DNA of 64,000 nt from Streptomyces sp. PCS3-D2 (GTDB taxonomy: Bacteria; Actinomycetota; Actinomycetes; Streptomycetales; Streptomycetaceae), in contig NZ_CP097800.1 in the NCBI RefSeq assembly GCF_000612545.2, forward strand, positions 6,168,501 to 6,232,500. The letters are read 5' to 3'. This document shows, piece by piece, positions 7,577 through 16,507 of the stretch. Position numbers and translations under genes: made by a program. The notes beneath the pieces were generated by a model, which saw nothing but the letters and a program-made list of their open reading frames with translations, searched no databases and was not told the DNA's origin. Numbering within the stretch: position 1 is the stretch's first letter; the number at the start of each line of letters is the position of its first letter.

Positions 7577-9055
7577 TCAGTCGCGGGCCAGCTCCGCCTC
7601 GGCTTCCGCGAGGGCCGCGAACTCCTCCTCGGGGGCCGAGGCCACCAGGTGGTGGCGGCTGTGGAAGGCGAAGTAGGCCAGGGCGACGGCGTACACGGCC
7701 AGGGCGATGAAGGCCGCGTCCTTGTCCACCAGGAAGGTCGCGACCAGGGCCGACAGGGCGAGCGCGAAGGCCACCGAGGAGGTCAGGATGCCGCCCGGGG
7801 TGCGGTACGGACGCGCCAGCTGCGGCTCCCGGCGGCGCAGCACGATGTGCGAGAGCGCCATCAGGGCGTAGGAGATGGTCGCGCCGAAGACCGCGATGTT
7901 GAGCATGCGGGCGCCGTTGCCGGTGGCCGCGGCCAGGGCGAAGCCGATCGCGCCGGGGATGACCAGGCCGAGGTACGGGGCCTTGCGCTTGGAGGTCAGG
8001 GACAGGAAGCGGGGCAGGTAGCCGGCCCGGGAGAGGGCGAAGAGCTGGCGCGATCCCGCGTAGATCAGCGAGAAGAAGGAGGCCACCAGGCCCGCCAGAC
8101 CCGCGTAGTTCACGAAACGGCTCAGCGCGGTCGGGCCGCCGTCCCCTTCCAGGGCGACCACCAGTGGATTGCCGGCCGTCTTGACGGCGTCTGCGCCCTG
8201 CGCGCCGGTCGCCGCGAAGAAGGTGATCAGGGCCAGCAGGGCGAGGATGCCCATGGAGATGGACAGCGCCTTCGGCATGGAGCGGACCGGGTCCTTCGCC
8301 TCCTCGGCCGCCAGCGGTACGCCTTCCACGCCGAGGAAGAACCACATGCCGAAGGGGAAGGCGGCCCAGATGCCGAGCACGCCCAGCGGCAGCCAGGAGT
8401 TCGAGCCGAAGGCGGTCGGGTCGACCGGGATGTCGTTGAGGCCGTCCGCGCTGAACTCCGTGAAGGCGCCGACCGCGAAGATCAGCAGTGCGGCGACGGC
8501 GACGGCGGTCACGACGAGGCTGAAGCGGAGCGCCTCGCCGACGCCCCACAGGTGCACGCCGATGAAGATCACGAAGCAGCCGAGGTAGACGGGCCAGCTG
8601 GAGGTGAGGCCGAAGAGGCCGAGGGACTCCACGTAGTCGCCGATGAAGATGACGATCGCCGCGGGGGCCAGGATGTATTCGATGAGGATGGCGGTGCCGG
8701 TCAGGAAGCCGCCCCAGGGGCCCAGCGCGCGGCGGGCGAAGCCGTAGCCGCCGCCCGCCGTCGGCAGGATCGTCGACAGCTCGGCGAGGGAGAAGACCAG
8801 ACAGGCGTACATGGCGCCCATCAGGACGGTGGCGATGGCGAGACCGCCGAAGCCGCCCTTGTCGAGCCCGACGTTCCAGCCGGAGAAGTCCCCGGAGACG
8901 ACGTAGGCGACGCCGAGGCCGGTCAGGAGCAGCCACCCGGCACTGCCGCGGCGCAGCGTGCGGCGCTCCAGGTAGTCGTCCGGGCCGTCGCCGCCGGCGG
9001 GTGACGTGGTGGGTGCGGGTACGGCTGCCAGCCGTGCCTCGGTGTCGTCGGCCAT
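7577..9055 (-). CDS. APC-family permease, ethanolamine-permease-like
   Basis: A 492-residue amino acid-polyamine-organocation transporter with about twelve membrane segments after a polar N-terminus of some 35 residues. The start of the membrane core (LLLTGLGVAYVVSGDFSGWN) and the SLAELSTILPTAGGGYGFAR helix closely resemble ethanolamine permeases of the Eat type. Its position beside a GlnA4-like synthetase and a gamma-glutamyl hydrolase supports import of ethanolamine or a related amine. A 29-bp element shared with the regulator promoter lies directly upstream. Ethanolamine specificity is inferred; a general amino acid permease is the alternative. Confidence 0.82.
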   Translation of the reverse strand: MADDTEARLAAVPAPTTSPAGGDGPDDYLERRTLRRGSAGWLLLTGLGVAYVVSGDFSGWNVGLDKGGFGGLAIATVLMGAMYACLVFSLAELSTILPTAGGGYGFARRALGPWGGFLTGTAILIEYILAPAAIVIFIGDYVESLGLFGLTSSWPVYLGCFVIFIGVHLWGVGEALRFSLVVTAVAVAALLIFAVGAFTEFSADGLNDIPVDPTAFGSNSWLPLGVLGIWAAFPFGMWFFLGVEGVPLAAEEAKDPVRSMPKALSISMGILALLALITFFAATGAQGADAVKTAGNPLVVALEGDGGPTALSRFVNYAGLAGLVASFFSLIYAGSRQLFALSRAGYLPRFLSLTSKRKAPYLGLVIPGAIGFALAAATGNGARMLNIAVFGATISYALMALSHIVLRRREPQLARPYRTPGGILTSSVAFALALSALVATFLVDKDAAFIALAVYAVALAYFAFHSRHHLVASAPEEEFAALAEAEAELARD

Positions 9056-9074
9056 CGTGCGCTCCTGCCTCAGG

Positions 9075-9103
9075 GCAATGGTTGTGGGGCGTACCTTTGT
9101 CCT
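9075..9103 (-). promoter_or_regulatory. Candidate GntR operator upstream of the permease
   Basis: This 29-base element aligns without gaps to 9959-9987, with about 20 identical positions. Read on the minus strand it contains AAGGTA-9-AACCATTGC, a partial dyad of AAGGT and ACCATT. It sits just before the permease ribosome-binding site in the same orientation as the copy ahead of the regulator gene. Confidence 0.6.
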
Positions 9104-9190
9104 AGTGGAGCGGAGCGCGCAAGACCTCTGCGTAAAACAGAAGTTACGAAAGCCTCTCGGGCGCCCCGCGATCCCCGCCCCCCGGCCGGC

Positions 9191-9937
9191 TCAGGCGAGG
9201 AAGCCGCGCAGCAGTGCGGCCGTGCCGCAGCAGTGCTCGCGCATGGTCTCGCGGGCCCGAGCCGCATCCCCCTCCAACACCGACTCCACCAGCGCGCTGT
9301 GCTGCTGCTGGGAGTGCTCCAGGTTGCGTACCAGCAGCGGGATGCAGTCGAGCAGGTCGTTGACCGTGGCGCGGACGGCCGCGTACTGGGCCGTCAGGGT
9401 GGCCGACCCGGCGAGCTCGCACAGGGCGAGGTGGAAGAGCGTGTCTTGCCTGCGGTAGTCCGCCAGCGGGGCGTCGTGGGTGGCGTCCAGGGCCGCGAGC
9501 AGCCGTTCGGTGCCCTCTTCGGTCAGCCCCTGGGAGGCGCACAGCCCGGCCGCCCCCACCTCCAGGACCTCGCGGAAGCGCAGCACGTCCTCGATGTCCA
9601 CGCCCGCCACCCGCCTGCGCAGCTCCTCCTCCGTGCCGCCGGCCGGGGTGTCGGGACGGGGCAGCACGAACGTTCCGCCGTACCGGCCGCGCCGCGCCTC
9701 CACCAGGCCCTGGTCCTGAAGTACCTTCAGGACCTCGCGCAGGGTGACCCGGCTGATCCCCATCCGCTCGGCCAGCTCGCGCTCGGGCGGCAGCCTTTCG
9801 CCGCCGGGCACCAGGCCCAGGCGGACCACCTGGAGGATCTGCTGCAGCGCCTCCTCGAAGCCGTTGCCCGCCCGCACCTGGCGCAGCACCGGGTTCAGGC
9901 GCCGGGCGGCGTCGCCCTCGCTCGCCGTATCGGTCAT
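9191..9937 (-). CDS. FadR-subfamily GntR transcriptional regulator
   Basis: A 248-residue regulator. A GntR winged helix spans about residues 35-85 (PPERELAERMGISRVTLREV then LQDQGLVEARRGRYGGTFVL), followed by an all-helical FCD effector domain (EDVLRFREVLEVGAAGLC, LADYRRQDTLFHLALCELAG). GGGAGGG just upstream favours ATG 9937 over the open frame to 9958. It sits between the minus-strand permease operon and the divergent glnA4 operon, and related elements lie in both control regions, so it is the probable local regulator of amine use. FCD domains often bind a metal and a carboxylate effector; the effector here is unknown. Confidence 0.88.
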   Translation of the reverse strand: MTDTASEGDAARRLNPVLRQVRAGNGFEEALQQILQVVRLGLVPGGERLPPERELAERMGISRVTLREVLKVLQDQGLVEARRGRYGGTFVLPRPDTPAGGTEEELRRRVAGVDIEDVLRFREVLEVGAAGLCASQGLTEEGTERLLAALDATHDAPLADYRRQDTLFHLALCELAGSATLTAQYAAVRATVNDLLDCIPLLVRNLEHSQQQHSALVESVLEGDAARARETMREHCCGTAALLRGFLA

Positions 9938-9958
9938 CTCGGTCCCTCCCCTTCCCAA

Positions 9959-9987
9959 GCAATGGTTCTATTCAATACCTTAGGCCT
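9959..9987. promoter_or_regulatory. Candidate GntR operator between regulator and glnA4-like gene
   Basis: This is the second copy of the 29-base element (see 9075-9103), with conserved ends GCAATGGTT and TACCTT and a less conserved centre. It lies in the 77-base gap between the divergent regulator and glutamine-synthetase-like genes, and overlaps any possible -10 box for either, so binding there could silence both. Confidence 0.6.
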
Positions 9988-10014
9988 CCTCGGCTCACCG
10001 AAGGAGAGATTCCC

Positions 10015-11385
10015 GTGGTAGACCGCAAGCCGCCGCTCGCGCCCGAGGAGCTCCGTGCCCTCGTCGCCAGCGGTGAGATCGACACAGTGGTCCTGGCCTT
10101 CCCCGACATGCAGGGGCGGCTCCAGGGCAAGCGGTTCGCCGCACAGTTCTTCCTGGACGAGGTCCTCGCGCACGGCACCGAGGGCTGCAACTACCTGCTG
10201 GCCGTCGACACCGACATGAACACCGTCGACGGCTACGAGATGTCCTCCTGGGAGCGGGGCTACGGCGACTTCGCCATGCATCCCGACCCCGCCACCCTGC
10301 GCCGCATCCCCTGGAACCCCGGCAGCGCCTTCATCCTGGCCGACCTCGCCTGGAACGACGGCACCCCCGTCGTGGCCGCCCCCCGCCAGATCCTGCGCCG
10401 CCAGCTGGAACGCCTCGCCGAGCATGGATACACCGCGATGGTCGGCACCGAGCTGGAGTTCATGGTCTTCCAGGACACCTACGAGCAGGCCTGGAACGCC
10501 AACTACCGCGGCCTGACCCCCGCCAACCAGTACAACATCGACTACTCGGTCCTCGGGACCGGCCGTGTCGAACCCCTGCTGCGCCGGATCCGCAACGAGA
10601 TGCAGGCCGCCGGTCTGACCGTCGAGTCGGCCAAGGGCGAGTGCAACCTCGGCCAGCACGAGATCGCCTTCCGCTACGACGAGGCGCTCACCACCTGCGA
10701 CCAGCACTCCGTCTACAAGACCGGCGCCAAGGAGATCGCCGCACAGGAAGGCGTCGCGCTCACCTTCATGGCCAAGTACGACGAGCGCGAGGGCAACTCC
10801 TGTCATATCCACCTCTCCCTCACCGACGCCGACGGACGCAACGCGATGGCCGGAGAGGGCCACGAGGCACACGGTATGTCACCGGTGATGCGCCACTTCC
10901 TGGCCGGCCAGCTTGCCGCGCTGCGCGACTTCTCCCTTCTCTACGCCCCGAACATCAACTCGTACAAGCGTTTCCGGCCCGGATCCTTCGCGCCGACCGC
11001 CGTCGCCTGGGGCCTCGACAACCGCACCTGCGCCCTGCGCGTCGTCGGCCACGGCCGCTCCATGCGCTTCGAGAACCGCCTCCCCGGCGGCGACGTCAAC
11101 CCCTACCTCGCCGTCGCCGGCCTGGTCGCGGCCGGCCTCTACGGCATCGAGAACCGCCTGGAACTGCCCCCGATCTGCACCGGCAACGCCTACACCGGCG
11201 ACTACGCCCACGTCCCCGCGACCCTGCGCGAGGCCGCCGAACTCTGGGAGAACAGCGAGATCGCCAAGGCCGCGTTCGGCCCCGAGGTCGTCGCCCACTA
11301 CCGGAACATGGCCCGCGTGGAACTCGACGCCTACGACTCCGCGGTGACCGACTGGGAGCTGCGCCGCTCCTTCGAACGCCTGTAG
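10015..11385 (+). CDS. glnA4: Glutamine synthetase-like enzyme, probable gamma-glutamylethanolamide synthetase
   Basis: A 456-residue GS-fold ligase that joins glutamate to an amine using ATP. Visible features are FPDMQGRLQGKR (beta-grasp N-domain), GTELEFMVFQD (catalytic glutamates), NLGQHEIAFRYDEAL, HIHLSL (ammonia/amine-site region), and NRTCALRVVGHGRSMRFENR near the glutamate site. It has no recognisable adenylylation-site tyrosine loop. Cluster context (ethanolamine-type permease, gamma-glutamyl hydrolase, aldehyde and alcohol dehydrogenases) matches the GlnA4 locus of S. coelicolor, where the enzyme forms gamma-glutamylethanolamide. The start is GTG 10015 after AAGGAGAG. It heads an operon with the following two genes. 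Confidence 0.83.
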   Translation: MVDRKPPLAPEELRALVASGEIDTVVLAFPDMQGRLQGKRFAAQFFLDEVLAHGTEGCNYLLAVDTDMNTVDGYEMSSWERGYGDFAMHPDPATLRRIPWNPGSAFILADLAWNDGTPVVAAPRQILRRQLERLAEHGYTAMVGTELEFMVFQDTYEQAWNANYRGLTPANQYNIDYSVLGTGRVEPLLRRIRNEMQAAGLTVESAKGECNLGQHEIAFRYDEALTTCDQHSVYKTGAKEIAAQEGVALTFMAKYDEREGNSCHIHLSLTDADGRNAMAGEGHEAHGMSPVMRHFLAGQLAALRDFSLLYAPNINSYKRFRPGSFAPTAVAWGLDNRTCALRVVGHGRSMRFENRLPGGDVNPYLAVAGLVAAGLYGIENRLELPPICTGNAYTGDYAHVPATLREAAELWENSEIAKAAFGPEVVAHYRNMARVELDAYDSAVTDWELRRSFERL

Positions 11386-11422
11386 TCATCCACGCCACCG
11401 AACCGAAACTGTGAGGCACCAC

Positions 11423-12802
11423 GTGTCCGATGCGCTGGCCCCCTTCGATCTGAGAGTGCTCAATCCGGCCACCGAGGAACTCGTCGCCGTCGTCCCGGCC
11501 GCCACACGGGACGACGTCGACGCCGCCGTCGCCCGGGCCGCCGCGGCCCAGCGCGCCTGGGCGGCGGCCGCCCCCGCCGACCGGGCCCGCCTGCTGCGCC
11601 GCTTCGCCGCGGTCGTCGACGCACACGTCGAGGAACTGGCGCAGCTGGAGGTCCGCGAAGCCGGCCACACAATCGGCAACGCCCGCTGGGAAGCCGGCAA
11701 CGTACGCGACCTCCTCGACTTCGCCGCCGGGGGCGTGGAACGGCTCTCCGGCCGCCAGATCCCCGTCGCCGGCGGCATCGACGTCACCTTCCTCGAACCC
11801 CTCGGCGTCATCGGCGTGATCGCCCCGTGGAACTTCCCCCTGCCGATCGCCGCCTGGGGCCTGGCCCCGGCCCTCGCCGCAGGCAACGCCGTCATCCTCA
11901 AGCCCGCCGAGACCACCCCCCTGACCGCGCTGCGCCTCGCCGAACTCGCCCTTGAGGCCGGGATCCCCGAACACCTCTTCCAGGTGCTCCCCGGCCGCGG
12001 CGACACCGCGGGCGACGCCCTCGTCGAACACCCCGGCGTCGCGAAGATCGTCTTCACCGGCTCCACCCGGGTCGGCAAGCAGATCATGGCCAAGTGCGCC
12101 GAACGGGTGAAGCGCGTCACCCTCGAACTCGGCGGCAAGAGCCCCAACATCGTCTTCGCCGACGCCGACCTGGAGGCCGCCGCGGCCGCCGCCCCCATGT
12201 CCTTCCTCGACAACACCGGCCAGGACTGCTGCGCCCGCACCCGCATCCTCGTCCAGCGCTCCGCGTACGACCGCTTCCTCGACCTCGTCGCCCCCCGCAT
12301 CGCGGACGTCGCCGTCGGCGACCCGCTCGACGAGAAGACGCAGATGGGCCCGCTGATCTCCCGGTCCCAGCTGGACCGAGTCCGGTCCTTCGTCACCGAC
12401 GACCTCACCGCGGTCCGCGGCACCGCCCCCGAAGGCCCCGGCTTCTGGTACCCGCCGACCCTCGTCACCGACGTCGACCCCGCCGCGCCCGTCGCCGTCG
12501 AGGAGGTCTTCGGGCCCGTCGCCGTCGTCCTGCCCTTCGAGGACGAGGAGGACGCCGTACGCCTGGCCAACGCCACCGCATACGGCCTCTCCGGCTCCCT
12601 GTGGACCCGGGACATCGGCCGCGCGCTGCGCGTCTCGCGGGCCGTCGCCGCCGGCAACCTGTCCGTCAACTCCCACAGCAGCGTCCGCTACTGGACCCCC
12701 TTCGGCGGCTACAAGCAGTCCGGGCTCGGCCGTGAGCTCGGACCCGACGCCCTCACCGCTTTCACCGAGACCAAGAACGTCTTCATCAGCACGGAGGCCT
12801 GA
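11423..12802 (+). CDS. NAD(P)-dependent aldehyde dehydrogenase
   Basis: A 459-residue aldehyde dehydrogenase covering the whole family fold. It shows the cofactor-binding segment VIAPWNFPLPIAAW, general base Glu235 in LELGGKSPN, and catalytic Cys269 in GQDCCART. GTG 11423 is chosen because GAGG lies six bases before it; the in-frame GTG at 11411 has no such site. It lies 37 bases after the glnA4-like gene. In the proposed ethanolamine route it would oxidise gamma-glutamylacetaldehyde to gamma-glutamylglycine, which is inferred from context. Confidence 0.9.
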   Translation: MSDALAPFDLRVLNPATEELVAVVPAATRDDVDAAVARAAAAQRAWAAAAPADRARLLRRFAAVVDAHVEELAQLEVREAGHTIGNARWEAGNVRDLLDFAAGGVERLSGRQIPVAGGIDVTFLEPLGVIGVIAPWNFPLPIAAWGLAPALAAGNAVILKPAETTPLTALRLAELALEAGIPEHLFQVLPGRGDTAGDALVEHPGVAKIVFTGSTRVGKQIMAKCAERVKRVTLELGGKSPNIVFADADLEAAAAAAPMSFLDNTGQDCCARTRILVQRSAYDRFLDLVAPRIADVAVGDPLDEKTQMGPLISRSQLDRVRSFVTDDLTAVRGTAPEGPGFWYPPTLVTDVDPAAPVAVEEVFGPVAVVLPFEDEEDAVRLANATAYGLSGSLWTRDIGRALRVSRAVAAGNLSVNSHSSVRYWTPFGGYKQSGLGRELGPDALTAFTETKNVFISTEA

Positions 12803-12806
12803 CCCC

Positions 12807-13598
12807 ATGTCCGTAGAGCCCAACGCGATCATCTGCCGCCGCCTCGTCGGCCGCACCGCCGTCATCACGGGAGCCGGCAGCGGCATCGGCCTCGCCACCG
12901 CCCGCCGACTGGCCTCCGAAGGCGCCAACGTCGTCTGCGCGGACATCGACGAGACGGCCGGCAAGGCCGCCGCCGAGGAGGTCGGAGGCCTCTTCGTGAA
13001 GGTCGACGTCACCGACAAGGAAGACGTCGAGGCCCTCTTCAAGACCGCCTTCGACACCTACGGCTCCGTCGACATCGCCTTCAACAACGCGGGCATCTCG
13101 CCCCCGGACGACGACTCCATCCTCACCACCGAGCTCGACGCCTGGCGCCGCGTCCAGGACGTCAACCTCACCTCCGTCTACCTCTGCTGCAAGGCCGCCC
13201 TGCCCTACATGCAGCGCCAGGGCCGCGGCTCCATCATCAACACCGCCTCCTTCGTCGCCATCATGGGCGCCGCCACCTCCCAGATCTCCTACACGGCCTC
13301 CAAGGGCGGCGTCCTCGCCATGTCGCGCGAGCTCGGCGTCCAGTTCGCCCGCGAGGGCATCCGCGTCAACGCCCTGTGCCCGGGGCCCGTCAACACCCCG
13401 CTGCTCCAGGAACTGTTCGCCAAGGACCCCGAGCGCGCCGCCCGCCGCCTCGTGCACATCCCGCTGGGCCGGTTCGCCGAGCCCACCGAGATCGCCGCCG
13501 CCGTCGCCTTCCTCGCCAGCGACGACTCCTCCTTCATCAACGCCACCGACTTCCTCGTCGACGGTGGCATCTCGGGCGCGTACGTCACGCCCCTCTAG
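12807..13598 (+). CDS. Short-chain dehydrogenase/reductase
   Basis: A 263-residue classical SDR. The dinucleotide motif TGAGSGIG is at residues 21-28, the NNAG motif near 94-97, and the catalytic set Ser148, Tyr162 and Lys166 (SYTASKGG). It follows the aldehyde dehydrogenase by four bases with GGAGG ahead of ATG 12807, and a perfect hairpin closes the operon. In context it could oxidise the hydroxyl of gamma-glutamylethanolamide to the aldehyde, though many SDRs of this type are annotated as 3-oxoacyl-ACP reductases. Confidence 0.88.
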   Translation: MSVEPNAIICRRLVGRTAVITGAGSGIGLATARRLASEGANVVCADIDETAGKAAAEEVGGLFVKVDVTDKEDVEALFKTAFDTYGSVDIAFNNAGISPPDDDSILTTELDAWRRVQDVNLTSVYLCCKAALPYMQRQGRGSIINTASFVAIMGAATSQISYTASKGGVLAMSRELGVQFAREGIRVNALCPGPVNTPLLQELFAKDPERAARRLVHIPLGRFAEPTEIAAAVAFLASDDSSFINATDFLVDGGISGAYVTPL

Positions 13599-13620
13599 AG
13601 CTCACCCACCACCACCCACC

Positions 13621-13654
13621 CGACAGCCGGGCGTCGCACGACGCCCGGCTGTCG
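13621..13654 (+). terminator. Perfect hairpin terminator of the glnA4-like operon
   Basis: CGACAGCCGGGCGTCG (13621-13636) and its exact complement (13639-13654) make a 16-pair stem, 22 bases after the dehydrogenase stop. Confidence 0.85.
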
Positions 13655-13698
13655 TGCTCCACCGCCCGTGACGCCTTCACCGCCAGGAGCGATCACCC

Positions 13699-15012
13699 GT
13701 GTCCCCACGCACCACCACCCAGCGCCTCCAGGCGCTCGCCGCCGCCGCGGTCACCGTGGCGGCCCTCGCCGCCGCCGGCCCCACCGCCGCGGCCGCAGGC
13801 CCCCTTGCGCACTGCGCCACCCCGCGGCTGACGACCGGCTGGTACGGCGACAACCAGGCGCGCCTCCAGCAGCTCATCGACCGCTACGGCCGCTGCGGCC
13901 CCCACCGCCCCACCCGCGCCAGGCCCGTCGCCGTCTTCGACTGGGACAACACCGTCGTCAAGAACGACGTCGGCGACGCCACCATGTTCTGGCTGCTCCG
14001 CAACGGCAAGGTCCGCCAGCCCGCCCGCGGGGACTGGACCACCACCAGCCGCTTCCTGACCCCTGCCGCCGCCGGGGCCCTCGCCGACGCCTGCGCAGCC
14101 CTCGCCCGCCCGGGCACCCCGCTGCCCACCGGGACCCCCGCGGGAGCCGGCTGCGCGGACGAGATCAGGGCGGTCTACGGCACCGCCGCGACCCGCACCG
14201 GAGCCACCGCCTTCACCGGCTGGGACCGCCGCACGATGGAACCCGGGTACGCCTGGCTGCCCCAGCTGATGCAGGGCTGGACCGCCCACGAGATCCGCGG
14301 CTTCGCCGCCGCCGCCCGCACCGAGAACCTCGACGCGCCCGTCGGCGCCACCCAGCAGGTCGGCACCGGCAGCGCCACCGGGTGGGTGCGCTACTACGAC
14401 CAGCAGAAGGACCTGATCAAGAGCCTCGGCAAGGCCGGCTTCGACGTCTGGATCAGCTCGGCCTCCCCCCAGCCGGTCGTCGAGGTCTGGGCCGCGGCCG
14501 TCGGCATCGGCGCCGACCGCGTCATCGGCATCCGCAACACCACGACCCGCGGCGGGGCGTACACCGCCCACCTCCAGGGATGCGGCTCCGTCGCGGACGG
14601 AGCCGACACGATGATCACGTACATCGACGGCAAGCGCTGCTGGATCAACAAGGAGGTCTTCGGAGTGCGCGGCCCCGCCGCCGGGACGGTCCAGCCGCCC
14701 GCCCGCCGCCCGGTGTTCGCGGCGGGAGACTCCGACACCGACATCACGTTCCTGCGGGACGCGACCGTCCTGCGGCTCGCGGTGAACCGGAACAAGACCG
14801 AGCTCATGTGCCGGGCCTACGACAACAGCGACGGCAAGTGGATCGTCAACCCGATGTTCATCGAGCCGAAGAAGCAGAGGACCAGCCCCTACCCCTGCTC
14901 CACCACCGGCTACATCGACCACGACGGCACCGCCGGCCCGGTCCGCCGCGACGACACGAGCGTCATTCCGGATCAGGCGGACACCGTGTTCCAGGCCGTC
15001 ACAGAAAGGTGA
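13699..15012 (+). CDS. Secreted HAD-superfamily phosphatase
   Basis: A 437-residue exported hydrolase. Residues 1-34 form a Sec signal peptide (short basic start, then an Ala-rich hydrophobic core ending at AAAAG). The HAD motif I is VFDWDNT, with nucleophile Asp81 and acid Asp83. Motif II is probably ISSASPQ, and motif IV is FAAGDSDTDITFL near residue 345. It resembles the phosphoserine-phosphatase-like secreted HAD proteins of actinomycetes and probably cleaves extracellular phosphomonoesters; the substrate is unknown. The start is GTG 13699. Its last 14 bases overlap the 3' end of the convergent PLP enzyme gene. Confidence 0.83.
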   Translation: MSPRTTTQRLQALAAAAVTVAALAAAGPTAAAAGPLAHCATPRLTTGWYGDNQARLQQLIDRYGRCGPHRPTRARPVAVFDWDNTVVKNDVGDATMFWLLRNGKVRQPARGDWTTTSRFLTPAAAGALADACAALARPGTPLPTGTPAGAGCADEIRAVYGTAATRTGATAFTGWDRRTMEPGYAWLPQLMQGWTAHEIRGFAAAARTENLDAPVGATQQVGTGSATGWVRYYDQQKDLIKSLGKAGFDVWISSASPQPVVEVWAAAVGIGADRVIGIRNTTTRGGAYTAHLQGCGSVADGADTMITYIDGKRCWINKEVFGVRGPAAGTVQPPARRPVFAAGDSDTDITFLRDATVLRLAVNRNKTELMCRAYDNSDGKWIVNPMFIEPKKQRTSPYPCSTTGYIDHDGTAGPVRRDDTSVIPDQADTVFQAVTER

Positions 15013-16201
15013 GGCCCTCGCCCCGATAGGTCGGCACACTGCCCGAGACCCGGTCGCCCTCCACGAGGTGCAGGGTGTCGAACCGCTCGCACAGTTCGCC
15101 GGCCTTCGCATGGCGGAACCAGACCCGGTCGCCGATCAGCAGGTCGTCGGCCGGGCTCCCCAGCAGCGGCGTCTGCACCTCGCCCGCGCCCTCCTGCGGG
15201 TCGTAGCGCAGCCCCTGCGGCAGGTACGGGACCGGCAGCCGGTCCGGGCCGGGCGCCCCGGACGCCGGGTAGCCGCCGCCGAGCACCGTGACCACCCCCA
15301 CCCCGGGCCGGCGTACCACCGGCTGGGCGAAGAGGGCGGCCGGTCGGCCGCTGAACGAGGTGTAGTTGTCGAAGAGCCGCGGCACGTACAGCCCCGACCC
15401 AGCGGCGATCTCGGTCACCGCCTCCTCGGCCGCGGTCTGCTGCACGCTGCCCGTGCCGCCGCCGTTGACGAACTCCAGGTCCGGTACGACGGCCCGTACG
15501 GCCGCCACCACCGCGGCCCGGCGCGCCGCCAACTCCCTGCGGGCCGCGCCCTGCATCAGCCGGATCGCCCGAGACCGCAGGGGGCGCCCCGCCAGAGCGT
15601 CCCCGACCCCGGCGACATGGCCCTCGTACGCCATCAGCCCCACCACCCGGAACCCGGGGCGCGCGACGACTGCCCGGGCCAGCGCCGCCAGTTCCGCCGG
15701 TTCGCGCAGCGGCGACCGGCGCGCGCCCACCCGGATCCGGCCGCCCATCAGGTGCAGGGCGGTGTCCAGTTCCAGGCACACCCGGATCTCCTCGGCACCG
15801 CCGTCACGGGCCGCGTCGACCAGGTCCAGCTGCGCGGGGTCGTCCACCATCACGGTGACGGCCGCGGCCAGCTTGGCGTCGCCGGCCAGCTCGCCGAAAC
15901 CGGCCCGGTCCGCGGAGGGGTAGGCGAGGAGCACGTCCTCGAACCCGGAACGGGCCAGCCAGAGCGACTCGGCGAGGGTGTACGACATGATCCCGGCGAA
16001 CCCGGGGCGGGCCAGCACCCGTTCGAGCAAAGCACGGCACCGGACCGACTTGCTGGCGACCCGGACCGGCTTGCCGCCGGCCCGGCGCACGAGATCGTCT
16101 GCATTGGCGTCGAAGGCCTCGACATCCACGATGGCCAGCGGCGCGTCCAGGTGCGCGGTCGCCCGGTCGTACCGGGCGCGGTCGGCGGCGGGGGAGTTCA
16201 T
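14999..16201 (-). CDS. PLP-dependent D-threonine aldolase-like / amino acid deaminase-aldolase
   Basis: A 400-residue fold-type III PLP enzyme. The alanine-racemase-like N-terminal barrel shows VRVASKSVRC with the probable PLP lysine Lys51, LEFVNGGGTGSVQQTA binding the cofactor phosphate near residue 235, and a C-terminal D-serine-dehydratase-like domain (VWFRHAKAGELCERFDTLHL) with the His/Cys pair that holds a metal in that family. It likely acts on beta-hydroxy D-amino acids. The frame stays open upstream to 17221, but ATG 16201 begins the recognisable domain. The 3' end overlaps the HAD phosphatase gene by 14 bases. Confidence 0.82.
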   Translation of the reverse strand: MNSPAADRARYDRATAHLDAPLAIVDVEAFDANADDLVRRAGGKPVRVASKSVRCRALLERVLARPGFAGIMSYTLAESLWLARSGFEDVLLAYPSADRAGFGELAGDAKLAAAVTVMVDDPAQLDLVDAARDGGAEEIRVCLELDTALHLMGGRIRVGARRSPLREPAELAALARAVVARPGFRVVGLMAYEGHVAGVGDALAGRPLRSRAIRLMQGAARRELAARRAAVVAAVRAVVPDLEFVNGGGTGSVQQTAAEEAVTEIAAGSGLYVPRLFDNYTSFSGRPAALFAQPVVRRPGVGVVTVLGGGYPASGAPGPDRLPVPYLPQGLRYDPQEGAGEVQTPLLGSPADDLLIGDRVWFRHAKAGELCERFDTLHLVEGDRVSGSVPTYRGEGLTFL

Positions 16202-16507
16202 GGGCGGCAGCTTGCCAGAGGTCTCTACCGGTGGGTAGGGCCCCGGGCCAACCCCCGGGGCTCCGCCCGGACCCCGTGCCTCGAACACCGGCGAGGCTGG
16301 AGGGGGCGAAGCCGAGGGGCAGCGTGGCCGGGGGAGAGGCGGCGCGGCAGTGGTGAGGGGGGATCTGCCGGGCCGGGGTCGGGACCGGTCGGGGCGTCGG
16401 CCGGGACGTAGAACGTGGCCCGACGGGACCGCTCCGCCGGGTGGGTGTCCGCGAACCCCGTAGAGTACGGGCAGGCAGCCGTACGGAACGGGGGGCGGAG
16501 CCGCCGG

